A stretch of 57,197 nt of DNA, taken from positions 1 to 57,197 of the forward strand of contig JAQWFQ010000006.1 in the NCBI GenBank assembly GCA_029238665.1, given 5' to 3'. Shown in pieces: positions 32,768 through 41,542 of this stretch. Both the position numbers and the translations under genes were made by a program. This DNA is from Crocinitomicaceae bacterium (lineage in GTDB: Bacteria > Bacteroidota > Bacteroidia > Flavobacteriales_D > Crocinitomicaceae). Under the pieces are notes generated by a model that saw only the letters and a list, made by a program, of their open reading frames with translations, was not told the DNA's origin and made no database searches. How positions within the stretch are numbered: the first letter of the stretch is position 1; the number at the start of each line of letters is the position of its first letter.

Positions 32768-33310
32768 ATGAGTTATTGTGATTATTGTTTAGAACCAAAG
32801 GCAAAAGATGTCCACATCGACTACCACAATACACAGTATGGTTTTCCGATTAAGGATGATAACGCCTTGTTTGGAAGATTGATCTTAGAGATTAATCAAG
32901 CGGGCCTTTCGTGGGAGACAATATTAAATAAGCAGGATAATTTTAAGTTGGCCTACGACCAGTTTGATATTGAGACTGTTGCTGCTTATTCTGAGCATGA
33001 TCGAGGAAGACTACTTTCAGATGCTGGAATTATCCGAAATAAATTAAAGGTGAATGCAGCTATTTATAATGCTCAACAGTTATTGGTTATAAGAGCGGAA
33101 TACGGTAGTTTTAGTAAGTGGTTAGATCAAAATAATCATTTAATTAAGGATGAATGGACTAAACTATTCAAAAAGACGTTTAAATTTGTAGGCGGAGAAA
33201 TCGTAAATGAATTTTTGATGAGTACTGGTTATTTACCAGGAGCACACGATGAGCATTGTCCGATTTTTGCGGAGATAGATAAATTAAACCCTAAATGGAG
33301 AGAAAGATGA
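32768..33310 (+). CDS. tag: DNA-3-methyladenine glycosylase I
   Basis: Base-excision repair enzyme (180 aa) that removes 3-methyladenine. All Tag landmarks are here: Cys4 and His20 with His160 and Cys164 as the zinc snap (AHDEHC), YHNTQYGFP, and EINQAGLSWETIL with Glu41 and Trp49 in the base pocket, then DAGIIRNKLK. Helix-hairpin-helix architecture. The stop overlaps the next start by four bases (ATGA). Confidence 0.95.
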   Translation: MSYCDYCLEPKAKDVHIDYHNTQYGFPIKDDNALFGRLILEINQAGLSWETILNKQDNFKLAYDQFDIETVAAYSEHDRGRLLSDAGIIRNKLKVNAAIYNAQQLLVIRAEYGSFSKWLDQNNHLIKDEWTKLFKKTFKFVGGEIVNEFLMSTGYLPGAHDEHCPIFAEIDKLNPKWRER

Positions 33311-33981
33311 AAAATATACTAGCAGCAATCGTATTGTTTATTTCAACAGGAGTTGGAGCACAGGTGGGGATAACAGGAGGTGCGAGTTCTCTTATTGCTT
33401 TTGGAAACTCGACGCCTTATGCAGGATTTCATCTAGGATTAGAGATTCCTCGTGATGACGCTGTTTCATTCTACGGAAAGTTTACACATCTCTTTAATCA
33501 ATCTAAAAGGAGTCCATATACTGCGTATGCATCTGCAATTGACCCTACAAACCCTGTATTTTTCCAACAGTTTGGTTATGATGTTAAAATGAATTACAAC
33601 ATGATTGAAGGGGGGACAAGATACTACCTTGGAAATGGATTTGATTATGGATTCGCTGCTTATGGGGGTTCCTCAATGAAATTGATTTTTAACACTGTTA
33701 CGCCAGATTATGACGACTTTAACTCAACCGACTACCGCCTTGATCCCGCGTATGACTTTGCAGGGTCAATATTTAGTATTGCTGCTGGTTTGGGGGGTGG
33801 AATAAAATACTCGTTTGCACGTTATGGTACTTTTTACTTAGACATGAGTATTGATTACATGATATTCTCTCAGCAGTCAAATGATTATATATTTTCTGAA
33901 GTGTACCAAGGCACAGATAAATTATGGGGACCATTAATTTTTGGGTGCTCTTTGGGGTACAGGAAAGACATCCTTTGGTAG
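33307..33981 (+). CDS. Outer-membrane beta-barrel-like protein
   Basis: 224 residues from the ATG at 33307; an in-frame ATG at 33295 lies inside tag and would put charged residues ahead of the signal (MKNILAAIVLFISTGVGA). The mature part has alternating hydrophobic strands with Gly/Tyr-rich turns (GGTRYYLGNGFDYGFAAYGG, AAGLGGGIKYSFARYG) typical of small porin-like or OmpW-like barrels. Function unknown. Translationally coupled to tag, an odd pairing of DNA repair and envelope genes. Confidence 0.75.
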   Translation: MKNILAAIVLFISTGVGAQVGITGGASSLIAFGNSTPYAGFHLGLEIPRDDAVSFYGKFTHLFNQSKRSPYTAYASAIDPTNPVFFQQFGYDVKMNYNMIEGGTRYYLGNGFDYGFAAYGGSSMKLIFNTVTPDYDDFNSTDYRLDPAYDFAGSIFSIAAGLGGGIKYSFARYGTFYLDMSIDYMIFSQQSNDYIFSEVYQGTDKLWGPLIFGCSLGYRKDILW

Positions 33982-34072
33982 AGGAATTCTGTTCGACACC
34001 CTGAAACTATTTTGTGTAGTTTGAGAAATACTTAGAACGATCTTGATTTAAAAATAATTTTAATTTAGACCT

Positions 34073-34894
34073 GTGAGGCAGTATTTAATAGCAGACAGTG
34101 GTGGTTCTAAAACAGACTGGTGTTTTATCGATTTCTGTAAAACAACAACGTATTTCACTACCAAAAGCTACCATCCTTCAAATTGCAATAAGGCTTTTAC
34201 TGATTCTGAAAGGGAATTTTGGAAATCACATTTTCACATGTTGAGCGCAGAAGTTTTTTTTTTTGGAGCTGGTTGTTTAAATGATCAGGGTCGAAATCAA
34301 CTGGATGATACACTTCGAAAAATTGGATTTAAAGACGTTACGGTAAAATCTGACTTGCACGGTGCAGGCTTGGCATTGTTTGGAAACAAGTCTGGTAGTG
34401 TAGTTATTTTAGGCACGGGCTCCGTGTTATTTGATTGGGACAAAGGAGATGTTAAAAACATTGCAGGAGGAAAAGGGCACTTAATAGGCGATGAGGGCAG
34501 TGGCTTCTATTTCGGAAAACTTGTTTTTGAAGCTTTCAAGGAAGGACGTTTAACACCTCAACAGCGCGTTGTTTTTGAGTCAGTTGCGGATCTTTCTAAG
34601 ATTAACATAGCTATTCAAACAAACACACAAAAATTTATTTTGGGTGAGTTGAGTTTTAAATTACGCAAACACAATCAACTATTTAAAGAGTTTCATGTTT
34701 TTAACACGACGCTTTTTTGTGAAAAACAGTTGGGATTAACTACCGCTAAGAATTATTCAATTGTAGGAGGGTATGGGTATCACCATCGCGAAATTGTAAG
34801 GTCTGTATTTAAGACGTTTAATCACAATACTGTTCGTTTTCTGAGTAGGCCGATAGAGGCTGTCGTTGAGCATTTTAAGAGTGTGAATGATTAA
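34073..34894 (+). CDS. N-acetylglucosamine kinase-like (BadF/BcrA ATPase family) protein
   Basis: 273 residues with ASKHA-fold signatures: IADSGGSKTDWCF (phosphate 1, start), ILGTGSVLFDW (phosphate 2) and GDEGSGFYFGKLVFEAF. Matches the BadF/BadG/BcrA/BcrD group where single-domain proteins usually phosphorylate GlcNAc or glucosamine, so a cell-wall sugar recycling role is plausible. The start is GTG at 34073, directly ahead of the conserved segment. No operon partner; 91 bases from the preceding gene. Confidence 0.8.
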   Translation: MRQYLIADSGGSKTDWCFIDFCKTTTYFTTKSYHPSNCNKAFTDSEREFWKSHFHMLSAEVFFFGAGCLNDQGRNQLDDTLRKIGFKDVTVKSDLHGAGLALFGNKSGSVVILGTGSVLFDWDKGDVKNIAGGKGHLIGDEGSGFYFGKLVFEAFKEGRLTPQQRVVFESVADLSKINIAIQTNTQKFILGELSFKLRKHNQLFKEFHVFNTTLFCEKQLGLTTAKNYSIVGGYGYHHREIVRSVFKTFNHNTVRFLSRPIEAVVEHFKSVND

Positions 34895-34979
34895 AGTAGC
34901 TTTTCCAGTTATTATTTTACCTGTTTTATTTGGATGAGTAGTTGTTTTTTGTCAAATTGCGCTACTCAAATAATTGTTA

Positions 34980-35378
34980 ATGGAGGTTTTATCAATTTTC
35001 GGAACAGCGCTAACGCCTATAATTTCATTTAATCCATCAATTGGAACTATGGAAATTAAAGGCAGATCAATACCTGATGATCCCGATGATTTTTGGGTAC
35101 CTGTGTTAAATTGGTTTGAATCGTATTTAATTCAACCGGCCTTAAAAACAAAATTTAAAATAGACCTTGAATATTTTAACATTCCCTCTTCTAAAAGGGT
35201 CTTATTTTTATTGTATAAGCTGAATGAACTTGCTGAGCGTGGTTTTGATGTTTGTGTGGAATGGCATTACAAAACAGAAGACGAAGATATGTATGAAGTA
35301 GGTCAAGATTATGCCTATATGGTTAAAGTACCATTCATCTTTAAAGCGTACAGTGAATTGGATTTGATTGAGGTATAA
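34980..35378 (+). CDS. DUF1987 / SiaC-family protein
   Basis: 132 residues from the ATG at 34980 (a TTG two codons earlier is the only alternative). Segments SFNPSIGTMEIKGRSIPDDP, FESYLIQPALKTKFKIDLEYFN and WHYKTEDEDMYEVGQDYAYMV fit DUF1987, now called SiaC after the P. aeruginosa partner-switch protein that binds a diguanylate cyclase when unphosphorylated. Ser/Thr phosphorylation by a SiaB-like kinase is the known control, but no such kinase is adjacent. A terminator follows 26 bases downstream, so it is a single-gene unit. Confidence 0.82.
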   Translation: MEVLSIFGTALTPIISFNPSIGTMEIKGRSIPDDPDDFWVPVLNWFESYLIQPALKTKFKIDLEYFNIPSSKRVLFLLYKLNELAERGFDVCVEWHYKTEDEDMYEVGQDYAYMVKVPFIFKAYSELDLIEV

Positions 35379-35404
35379 TAACCACGATTATAAAATTGTA
35401 AAAG

Positions 35405-35434
35405 AAAGTGTTCTAGAGATGGAGCACTTTTTTG
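35405..35434 (+). terminator. Rho-independent terminator of the DUF1987 gene
   Basis: AAAGTGTTC (35405-35413), loop of eight bases, GAGCACTTT (35422-35430) with one G-T wobble and a run of T. A TAnnTTTG promoter follows 27 bases later. Confidence 0.82.
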
Positions 35435-35456
35435 TTTTAGAGAGCAATAATTCTAT

Positions 35457-35464
35457 TATTTTTG
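35457..35464 (+). promoter_or_regulatory. TAnnTTTG promoter of the OmpH-like operon
   Basis: TATTTTTG is a perfect -7 match, with TTTG (35431-35434) 22 bases upstream as a possible -33 element. The box covers the TTG at 35462, which therefore cannot be the start of the next gene. Confidence 0.5.
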
Positions 35465-35473
35465 TCAAAAAAA

Positions 35474-35722
35474 GTGAGATTAGTAAAAGACATTCCACAC
35501 GAACGGTATAAAATTCAAATATTCAACTATAATGGAAAATATATAGTTAAGATTGAATTGGGACAATTTGAACAGTCGTTTAAAGTTGCAGAAATAGATG
35601 TTAGTGGGCTTGGGGAGGTCGAAAACATGATCACGAATGAACTGTTAAGTAACTCATTGAAAAGATTTGTTGAAATGAGGAGCGATTGGTCTAATGGATT
35701 TAATTTAAAAAACACAAAATGA
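35474..35722 (+). CDS. Conserved hypothetical protein (82 aa)
   Basis: Short soluble protein reading VRLVKDIPHERYKIQIFNYN... with a basic, beta-rich N-terminal half (QIFNYNGKYIVKIELGQFEQ) and a helical C-terminus. The start is uncertain: a GTG at 35474 fits the promoter box just upstream, while a TTG at 35462 would lie in that box. The stop overlaps the next ATG by four bases. I do not recognise the family; similar proteins seem common in Flavobacteriales. Confidence 0.6.
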   Translation: MRLVKDIPHERYKIQIFNYNGKYIVKIELGQFEQSFKVAEIDVSGLGEVENMITNELLSNSLKRFVEMRSDWSNGFNLKNTK

Positions 35723-36327
35723 AATATTTAGTTTTTATTGGAATAGCTTTAGTATCTATAACTTCGTGTGTACAAGCTGAAAAAGAAACGTCTATTGTTG
35801 ATTCACCTGTAAGTACAGAGGTTAAAGAGCATAAAGAACTGGGAGGTTTAAATATTTGTTTCTACAACCAAGATAGTCTTCAAATTCATTTCAATTATTT
35901 TAGAGAGCAGGATTCAATCATTACAAAAAAGCAACTTGCATATCAAAGTGAAATTCAACGAAAAAGTCAAGACCTTCAGAATTATATCATTAAATATGAA
36001 GAGCGAGCTAAGGCAAACTTGTTAAGTCAAAATGAAGCGATGCAAATGCAGCAAGCTGCTCAGCAAAAAGAACAAACGATTATGCAATATCAACAAACGG
36101 TAGGTGCACGATTGGAAGAAGAGACCTATAATAAGATGGAAGTTATCGGAAATAAAATCGAATTCTTTGCAACGCAGTATTCTGAAGAAAATGGAATTGA
36201 TTTATTACTAGTGCATGCTCGTGGTGGACAATTTAAATACATTCATTCGTCAATGGATGTAACAGCAGACTTTACGAAGTACTTGAATGAACATCAAGAT
36301 GCCCTTACTGGGGATATTGAAAAATAA
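35719..36327 (+). CDS. OmpH/Skp-like lipoprotein
   Basis: 202 residues with lipoprotein signal MKYLVFIGIALVSITSC (Cys17). Residues about 60-150 form a long Gln/Glu-rich coiled coil (QNEAMQMQQAAQQKEQTIMQ) and the end returns to a beta-like FFATQYSEENGIDLLLVHARGG segment, the OmpH/Skp layout of a helical tentacle chaperone around a small beta body. Classical Skp is soluble and periplasmic; here the protein would be lipid-anchored. It may escort outer membrane proteins. Overlaps the preceding gene by four bases. Confidence 0.78.
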   Translation: MKYLVFIGIALVSITSCVQAEKETSIVDSPVSTEVKEHKELGGLNICFYNQDSLQIHFNYFREQDSIITKKQLAYQSEIQRKSQDLQNYIIKYEERAKANLLSQNEAMQMQQAAQQKEQTIMQYQQTVGARLEEETYNKMEVIGNKIEFFATQYSEENGIDLLLVHARGGQFKYIHSSMDVTADFTKYLNEHQDALTGDIEK

Positions 36328-36333
36328 AACTGA

Positions 36334-36882
36334 ATGCAAGTAGCCCAGCAAAAATTAAAAGAAAACATTGCAGAGTATATATTGTATATGTACCAGGTTG
36401 AAGATGTTATTAGAGCATATCAATTTGATGTAGATGCAATCATCAAAAATTATGTTCAGCCACAGCTTCCAGATGCATCGTTCATTAATCAATATCGTGA
36501 GTGGTATCAGGGGTTAGTGACACAGATGAAAAATCAGAAAATTGAAAAAACGGGACACTTAATTTCAACCCAAGAAATTCTGGTTGAATTATCGTATTTA
36601 CACAATACGATGATTAGTATGGAGAATGTTAAGTACTCAGGGGTGTACAGTCATGCAACGAATTATATTGATGAATTCAAAGCAAAATCTAACCTGAAAG
36701 AGAAAAATCATATTGAAATTGCATTTCATGCAATGTATATGAAGCTTTTACTTAAACTTCAGAAAAAAGAAATTAGTGCAGAAACAGAAGATGCATTTGA
36801 TTCTATGAGAATTTTACTTGCTTACTTAAGTAAATCGTACCACAAAATGAAGTCTGGAGATACGGATTTTTTGAAGGGTTAA
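36334..36882 (+). CDS. DUF4924 protein
   Basis: 182 residues, helical, cytoplasmic. The N-terminus (QQKLKENIAEYILYMYQVEDVIRAYQFD) and AFHAMYMKLLLKLQKKEIS are recognised as DUF4924. Function unknown. It follows the OmpH-like gene by six bases and ends in a four-base overlap (TTAA) with the convergent FAD-oxidase gene. Confidence 0.78.
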   Translation: MQVAQQKLKENIAEYILYMYQVEDVIRAYQFDVDAIIKNYVQPQLPDASFINQYREWYQGLVTQMKNQKIEKTGHLISTQEILVELSYLHNTMISMENVKYSGVYSHATNYIDEFKAKSNLKEKNHIEIAFHAMYMKLLLKLQKKEISAETEDAFDSMRILLAYLSKSYHKMKSGDTDFLKG

Positions 36883-38258
36883 ACTATTTTTCCTGGATTT
36901 AGAATACCGTTTGGGTCGAACACAGATTTAATCTCTTTCATTAAGTTGAGACTTTTATTAGAAAAAGCAATATCCATGTAAGGTTTTTGAACGAGTCCGA
37001 TTCCATGTTCGCCTGAAATTGTACCTCCAAGCTTAACTACTTCTTTAAAAAGCTCCCTAATTGCTTTAGGTAATTCATTGTTCCATTGATCATCTGTTAA
37101 ATCACCTTTGATGATGTTTACATGAAGGTTTCCGTCACCAGCATGGCCGTAGCAAATGGACTTAAAACCATATTCATTGCCAATCCGTTTAATGTGTTTC
37201 AATAACACAGGTAACTCGTATCTTGGAACAACGGTATCTTCTTCTTTATAAATGGAATTTGCTTTAACAGCCTCTCCAACGGATCTTCTTAATTTCCAGA
37301 GTGATTCTTTTTGCGCTTGTGATTCGGCAAATAAAACTTCGTCCGTTTCAAACTGTTCTAAAACAGCCATAATTTTAGTGCAATCATCCATGAGTAAATC
37401 GGAGTTAAATCCATCAACTTCAATTAATAGATGTGCAGCATGATTGTCCCCAATTTGAATGGCATTATCGCCAATAAAATCTTTTGTCCAAAGTAAGGCA
37501 TCACGCTCCATGAATTCTAATCCACTCGGTGTAATTCCTTTTCTCAAAATTTCAGCTACAGCCTTACATGCTTCCTCAGCGTTAAAGAAGGGGACAAGCA
37601 TCAATAAATCATGTGTTGGATGAGGTATTAATTTTAAAACAATTTTAGTGATAACGGCTAAGGTCCCTTCAGATCCAGTAATTAATTGTGTTAAGTTATA
37701 ACCCGTAGCATTTTTTAGAACATTTGCTCCAGTCCAAACAATTTCTCCTGTTGGCAATACAACTTCTAGGTTTAATACGTATTCATTTGTTACACCATAT
37801 TTAACAGCTTTTGGTCCTCCTGAATTTTCAGATACATTTCCTCCAATAAAACAACTTCCTTTACTGGCTGGGTCGGGGGGGTAAAAAAGTCCTTTAGCTT
37901 TTACCGCATCTTGAAGAACCTGGGTAATTACTCCTGGCTCTGTCGTAACCTGGTTGTTTTCCTCATCAATCGTTATTATTTTGTTAAACCTTTCCATAGA
38001 CATGGCAACACCTCCATGCAGTGGAATTGCTCCACCACTTAAGCCTGTGCGTGCTCCAGAGGGAGTTACAGGAATCTTATGCGTGTTACAATAATGAAGA
38101 ATTTGAGACACTTCTTCAGTTGTTTCAGGTTTTAAAACAACGTTAGGTAAAATTGAAATGTCTTCAGTTTCATCGTGGCTGTACTTAAACAAATCTTCTG
38201 CGCTTACCGAGCATCGTTCTCTTAGGAGTGTTTCAAAAAATGAAATGTGATTCTTCAT
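36879..38258 (-). CDS. FAD-linked oxidase (GlcD/D-lactate dehydrogenase family)
   Basis: 459 residues with an N-terminal FAD-binding_4 domain (VTPSGARTGLSGGAIPLHGG, PPDPASKGSCFIGGNVSENS, GSEGTLAVITKIVL) and a C-terminal FAD-oxidase_C domain (CYGHAGDGNLHVNII, GTISGEHGIGLVQKPYM). Members oxidise 2-hydroxy acids such as glycolate or D-lactate and pass electrons to the quinone pool or another acceptor. The specific substrate cannot be read from the sequence. It starts directly after the stop of the PorE-like gene, a surprising partner. Confidence 0.88.
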   Translation of the reverse strand: MKNHISFFETLLRERCSVSAEDLFKYSHDETEDISILPNVVLKPETTEEVSQILHYCNTHKIPVTPSGARTGLSGGAIPLHGGVAMSMERFNKIITIDEENNQVTTEPGVITQVLQDAVKAKGLFYPPDPASKGSCFIGGNVSENSGGPKAVKYGVTNEYVLNLEVVLPTGEIVWTGANVLKNATGYNLTQLITGSEGTLAVITKIVLKLIPHPTHDLLMLVPFFNAEEACKAVAEILRKGITPSGLEFMERDALLWTKDFIGDNAIQIGDNHAAHLLIEVDGFNSDLLMDDCTKIMAVLEQFETDEVLFAESQAQKESLWKLRRSVGEAVKANSIYKEEDTVVPRYELPVLLKHIKRIGNEYGFKSICYGHAGDGNLHVNIIKGDLTDDQWNNELPKAIRELFKEVVKLGGTISGEHGIGLVQKPYMDIAFSNKSLNLMKEIKSVFDPNGILNPGKIV

Positions 38259-40328
38259 CTAATTTCCTTTAATTTCAAACTCTGTTCTTCTATTCTGTTG
38301 CCTTCCTTCTGACGTTTTATTGGAAGCAATAGGCATTGTTGACCCATATCCTTTTGCATGCATTCTATCGGCAGCAATTGATTTTGATTTTAAGTAATTA
38401 ACAACAGCTTGGGCACGACTTTGAGAAAGTGAGTTGTTTAATCGAGCAGAGCCTGTATTGTCTGTATGACCTGACACTTCTATTTTTAAATGAGGGACAT
38501 CGGTCATGAGTTTTACCAGTCGAGATAGCTCAACATTTGACTCTGGACGCAGGTTTGATTTTCCAGTGTCAAAAAAGATGTTTCTTAATGCGACCTTACT
38601 TCCGATGGCTATGTTTTTAAGTTCAATCATCTTGTTCACTAGGTTGTCTGCGCTCCCTTTTGGTATGTCAAAATTTTCAGAGTGGAAAAGATACCCGTCT
38701 GCTTTTACAGCAATTCCATAGTTTTTTCCCGATGCTAATGTGATAATAAATTTCCCTGTTGCACTATTGGTTGTGAATGTTTCAATTAGCTTCCCGGTTG
38801 TATTGTCTGTAATTTCAATGTTTGCTTGAACAGAAGCTTTCGTCATTGCGTTAATGGTGATTCCTTTAAATACGGTGAACGATTTTTTGTTTACATCAAC
38901 AGTAGATTCAATTGAATTGTCTTTCATTGGATTAGCAATAGAGGCTAATAAGTAATCTTCAGTAGCTGTAACAGGGGACTTTATAGCACCCCAAAAAGTA
39001 ACTTTATAGATGTCATATCCTCCTGCTCCACCTTCTCTGTTTGAGGCTATATAAGCGAATTTACCATTTGCAGTAGAGGAGAAAAAGAAATCGTCATAAG
39101 GAGTATTTATAGGGTACCCCATGTTTACGGGTTTAGACCATGTTCCTTGAGCCCTTTCAGAAATAAAGATATCATATCCACCATAAGAATCTCCTCCTTC
39201 TGAGGCTATATACATGGTTGATCCATCTAGGGTAATGTAAATAGGACCTTCATTAAACTTTGAATTTACGGATGTAATCATTTGAGCAGCCATGTAGTTT
39301 TTTTTCATTTTACTTTGCATACTGCTATACATTACTTCAAATCCATTGGATCTATTTGCATTGTCTCTATTGAAGTAAATGCTCCATCCATCTGGACTGT
39401 ATGCAGCATAAACCTCATTTGCTCGCTTTGATGAAATTTGAAAAGGAAGTTTCTTTGGATTTGTCCAATCGGCACCTACGAGTGTACTTTCAAATACATC
39501 AAATTGCCCCTCATCTTCACGGTGAAATAGCAGCTTTGTACCATCGTAACTAATGTTATTTGAAACTTCATCGGAAGTCGTGTTTACACCTCCTTTCAGT
39601 TGCTTTGGAGCTGCCCATTTACGCTTATTCAAGGTAGAAGAATAAATATCTTTATCATAGCCCCCTAAGGAGTTTGCATCATGTTCATTTGGCCTGTCAG
39701 ATGTGAAAATGACTTCACCACCATCCGTTGAAATAGATGGAGCGTAATCATTCTGAGGACTGTTTAACTCTGCTACGTTATCGACCCATGCTCGAATTGG
39801 ATTTTGAATTGCCCCGCGTGCTGCCTTACATTCTTTTTTTCGCATGCTAACGAATTTCTTAAAATTGTCGGCTTTCTTATAGTTGTTTTCGAAAGCTGTA
39901 AAGGCCTTGAGGGCATCACTGAATTTGGCGTCTAGTTGAAGGGCTATACCATAATAGTATTGCATGAAAGGGTCGCAAGAAGGGTCAAGTTTTTGCGCTT
40001 TATAAATGTATGAAATTCCTTTGTTTTGATACGTTGAATTAATATAGCAAACTCCAATTTTAAAGTTGTTTAAGGCGTTGTCTTTGTTAAAGTTTTGGGC
40101 TTTTTGATATTCTTGAAGAGCCCATTCATAATTAAGTCCTGGGCTTTTTACTAAAAACATTGCCTCGTTTGCAATTTCAAAAAAATCATCTCCAACTTTA
40201 ATCGCTTTAATGGCTGCTTTTAAACCTTCTCTGTCTTCCTTGAAGTTTGCATTTTTGAAGTCGATGTTTTGCGCATTAATTTGACAAAAGAAAGAAATAA
40301 TAATACTTGTTAATAGATATTTAGTCAT
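38259..40328 (-). CDS. PorE-like outer membrane protein: TPR, PD40 propeller, beta-sandwich, OmpA
   Basis: 689 residues. Signal peptide (MTKYLLTSIIISFFCQINA), TPR-like helices at about 45-160 (YEWALQEYQKAQNFNKDNAL), a PD40/WD40-like propeller at about 190-440 with repeated DGGEVIFTSDRPN and GGYDIFISE motifs, a carboxypeptidase-regulatory-like domain at about 485-575, and an OmpA peptidoglycan-binding domain at the end (IFFDTGKSNLRPES, GHTDNTGSARLNN, RRTEFEI). This order equals that of PorE, the T9SS component that binds peptidoglycan, though OmpA-PD40 proteins are also numerous in Flavobacteriales. Presented as PorE-like, not proven. Confidence 0.82.
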   Translation of the reverse strand: MTKYLLTSIIISFFCQINAQNIDFKNANFKEDREGLKAAIKAIKVGDDFFEIANEAMFLVKSPGLNYEWALQEYQKAQNFNKDNALNNFKIGVCYINSTYQNKGISYIYKAQKLDPSCDPFMQYYYGIALQLDAKFSDALKAFTAFENNYKKADNFKKFVSMRKKECKAARGAIQNPIRAWVDNVAELNSPQNDYAPSISTDGGEVIFTSDRPNEHDANSLGGYDKDIYSSTLNKRKWAAPKQLKGGVNTTSDEVSNNISYDGTKLLFHREDEGQFDVFESTLVGADWTNPKKLPFQISSKRANEVYAAYSPDGWSIYFNRDNANRSNGFEVMYSSMQSKMKKNYMAAQMITSVNSKFNEGPIYITLDGSTMYIASEGGDSYGGYDIFISERAQGTWSKPVNMGYPINTPYDDFFFSSTANGKFAYIASNREGGAGGYDIYKVTFWGAIKSPVTATEDYLLASIANPMKDNSIESTVDVNKKSFTVFKGITINAMTKASVQANIEITDNTTGKLIETFTTNSATGKFIITLASGKNYGIAVKADGYLFHSENFDIPKGSADNLVNKMIELKNIAIGSKVALRNIFFDTGKSNLRPESNVELSRLVKLMTDVPHLKIEVSGHTDNTGSARLNNSLSQSRAQAVVNYLKSKSIAADRMHAKGYGSTMPIASNKTSEGRQQNRRTEFEIKGN

Positions 40329-40338
40329 CGTTTATCGT

Positions 40339-41436
40339 TTAGTTTGCGCAGTTTCCTACGTAGTAGTTTTTGCCAGTTTCAGACCCTAATGTTTTTGCTT
40401 TATGCCAGTCTTCACAAGCTCCTTCCATATCGCGTAACATTTCTTTTGCGATACCTCTATTTACATATGCTGCCGCATTTTTTTTATCCATACCGATGGC
40501 TTTATTTCCGTAGTCAAGTGCCTTTTGATATTCTTTTTTGATGAAATAAACCCCGCTTAAGTTTGATGCTGAAGACGAGTAATCAGGTTTTACAGTTAAT
40601 GCTTTGTTAAAATCTTTAATCGCATCATCAAGTCTTCCTTGATTTTGTTGAACAACCCCACGATTGTTGTATGCTAAGTGAAAATTAGCATCAATAGAAA
40701 TAGCCCTGTTAAAAGCTGCGATTGCTCCTGGGTAATCGTTCATTTTTGATTTTGTTGTTCCAATATTATTTAAAGTGAATGCCAGGTTTGGATTTTTACG
40801 AACAACTGTTTCATAATCTACAAGAGCTTTGGTGTATTCACCTTTCATTCTGTAGGATGAACCTCTGTCGTTATAAGCATTGATCAGGTTTTCGTCTAAA
40901 TCAATGGCTTTTGAGAAATAGGTGATGGCCCCATCATAATCTTGTTGAAGAAATCGAAGTGTACCATAATTGTAGTATGCCTTAGGATTACTTTGACTAA
41001 GCGAAATGGATTTTTCATAGTCTTCTTCGGACTTTAAATAATTGGTTAGTTCTTGATAAGATTTTCCGCGCTGAAAGAATGCCTTTGCATATGTTGGCCT
41101 TAGTTGAATCAAACGACTCATCGTTTCAATGGCATTTTTGTATTTTTTAGCTTCATTTTCTGCAATTCCTTTATTGTAATAGGCCGCAGTAAAATTAGGG
41201 TCTAGTTCAATTGACTTTTGAAATTGTTGAATAGAAGCAGTGAATTGTTTTTCTGAAAAAAGTTTAATTCCTTTGTTGTAGGCTTCTTGACTTTGAGCAA
41301 TCGCTTCATTTTCAAGGTTTAATTCTGTGATAGAATCTCGGTATGCTTGCTCTTCGATGGTCAATTCATCCAGTTGTGAAAATGCTAAGAGGGCAGTGTT
41401 CATGCATAAAACTGTAAGTATTGTGTTTAGTTTCAT
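40339..41436 (-). CDS. Tetratricopeptide repeat protein
   Basis: 365 residues with a signal peptide (MKLNTILTVLCMNTALLAFS) and about eight or nine canonical TPR units (for example AYYNKGIAENEAKKYKNAIE, AYNDRGSSYRMKGEYTKALVDY, AYNNRGVVQQNQGRLDDAIKDF). It ends with a CEDWHKAKTLGSETGKNYY cap. Periplasmic or secreted; the TPR solenoid probably binds other proteins. It is the first gene of the TPR/PorE-like/FAD-oxidase operon, ten bases ahead of the PorE-like gene, so it may be a partner of that protein. Confidence 0.9.
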   Translation of the reverse strand: MKLNTILTVLCMNTALLAFSQLDELTIEEQAYRDSITELNLENEAIAQSQEAYNKGIKLFSEKQFTASIQQFQKSIELDPNFTAAYYNKGIAENEAKKYKNAIETMSRLIQLRPTYAKAFFQRGKSYQELTNYLKSEEDYEKSISLSQSNPKAYYNYGTLRFLQQDYDGAITYFSKAIDLDENLINAYNDRGSSYRMKGEYTKALVDYETVVRKNPNLAFTLNNIGTTKSKMNDYPGAIAAFNRAISIDANFHLAYNNRGVVQQNQGRLDDAIKDFNKALTVKPDYSSSASNLSGVYFIKKEYQKALDYGNKAIGMDKKNAAAYVNRGIAKEMLRDMEGACEDWHKAKTLGSETGKNYYVGNCAN

Positions 41437-41542
41437 TCGGGCTGTTTTTATTGGTCTCCAAAGTACAAACTTTGTGCCTAAGTACTTAGATAAGTTTTCA
41501 ACAATATCAAAATTGTTAATTTAGCATTCTAAACTGAAAGAG

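Noticed and set aside
34004-34022. AAACTA / TAGTTT hairpin after the barrel gene at 33981
   Set aside because: Only six AT-rich pairs, no T-tract; may occur by chance in AT-rich DNA.
34935-34968. Inverted repeat TGAGTAG / CTACTCA before the DUF1987 gene
   Set aside because: Seven base pairs with a 20-base loop and no T-run; too weak to call a terminator or operator.
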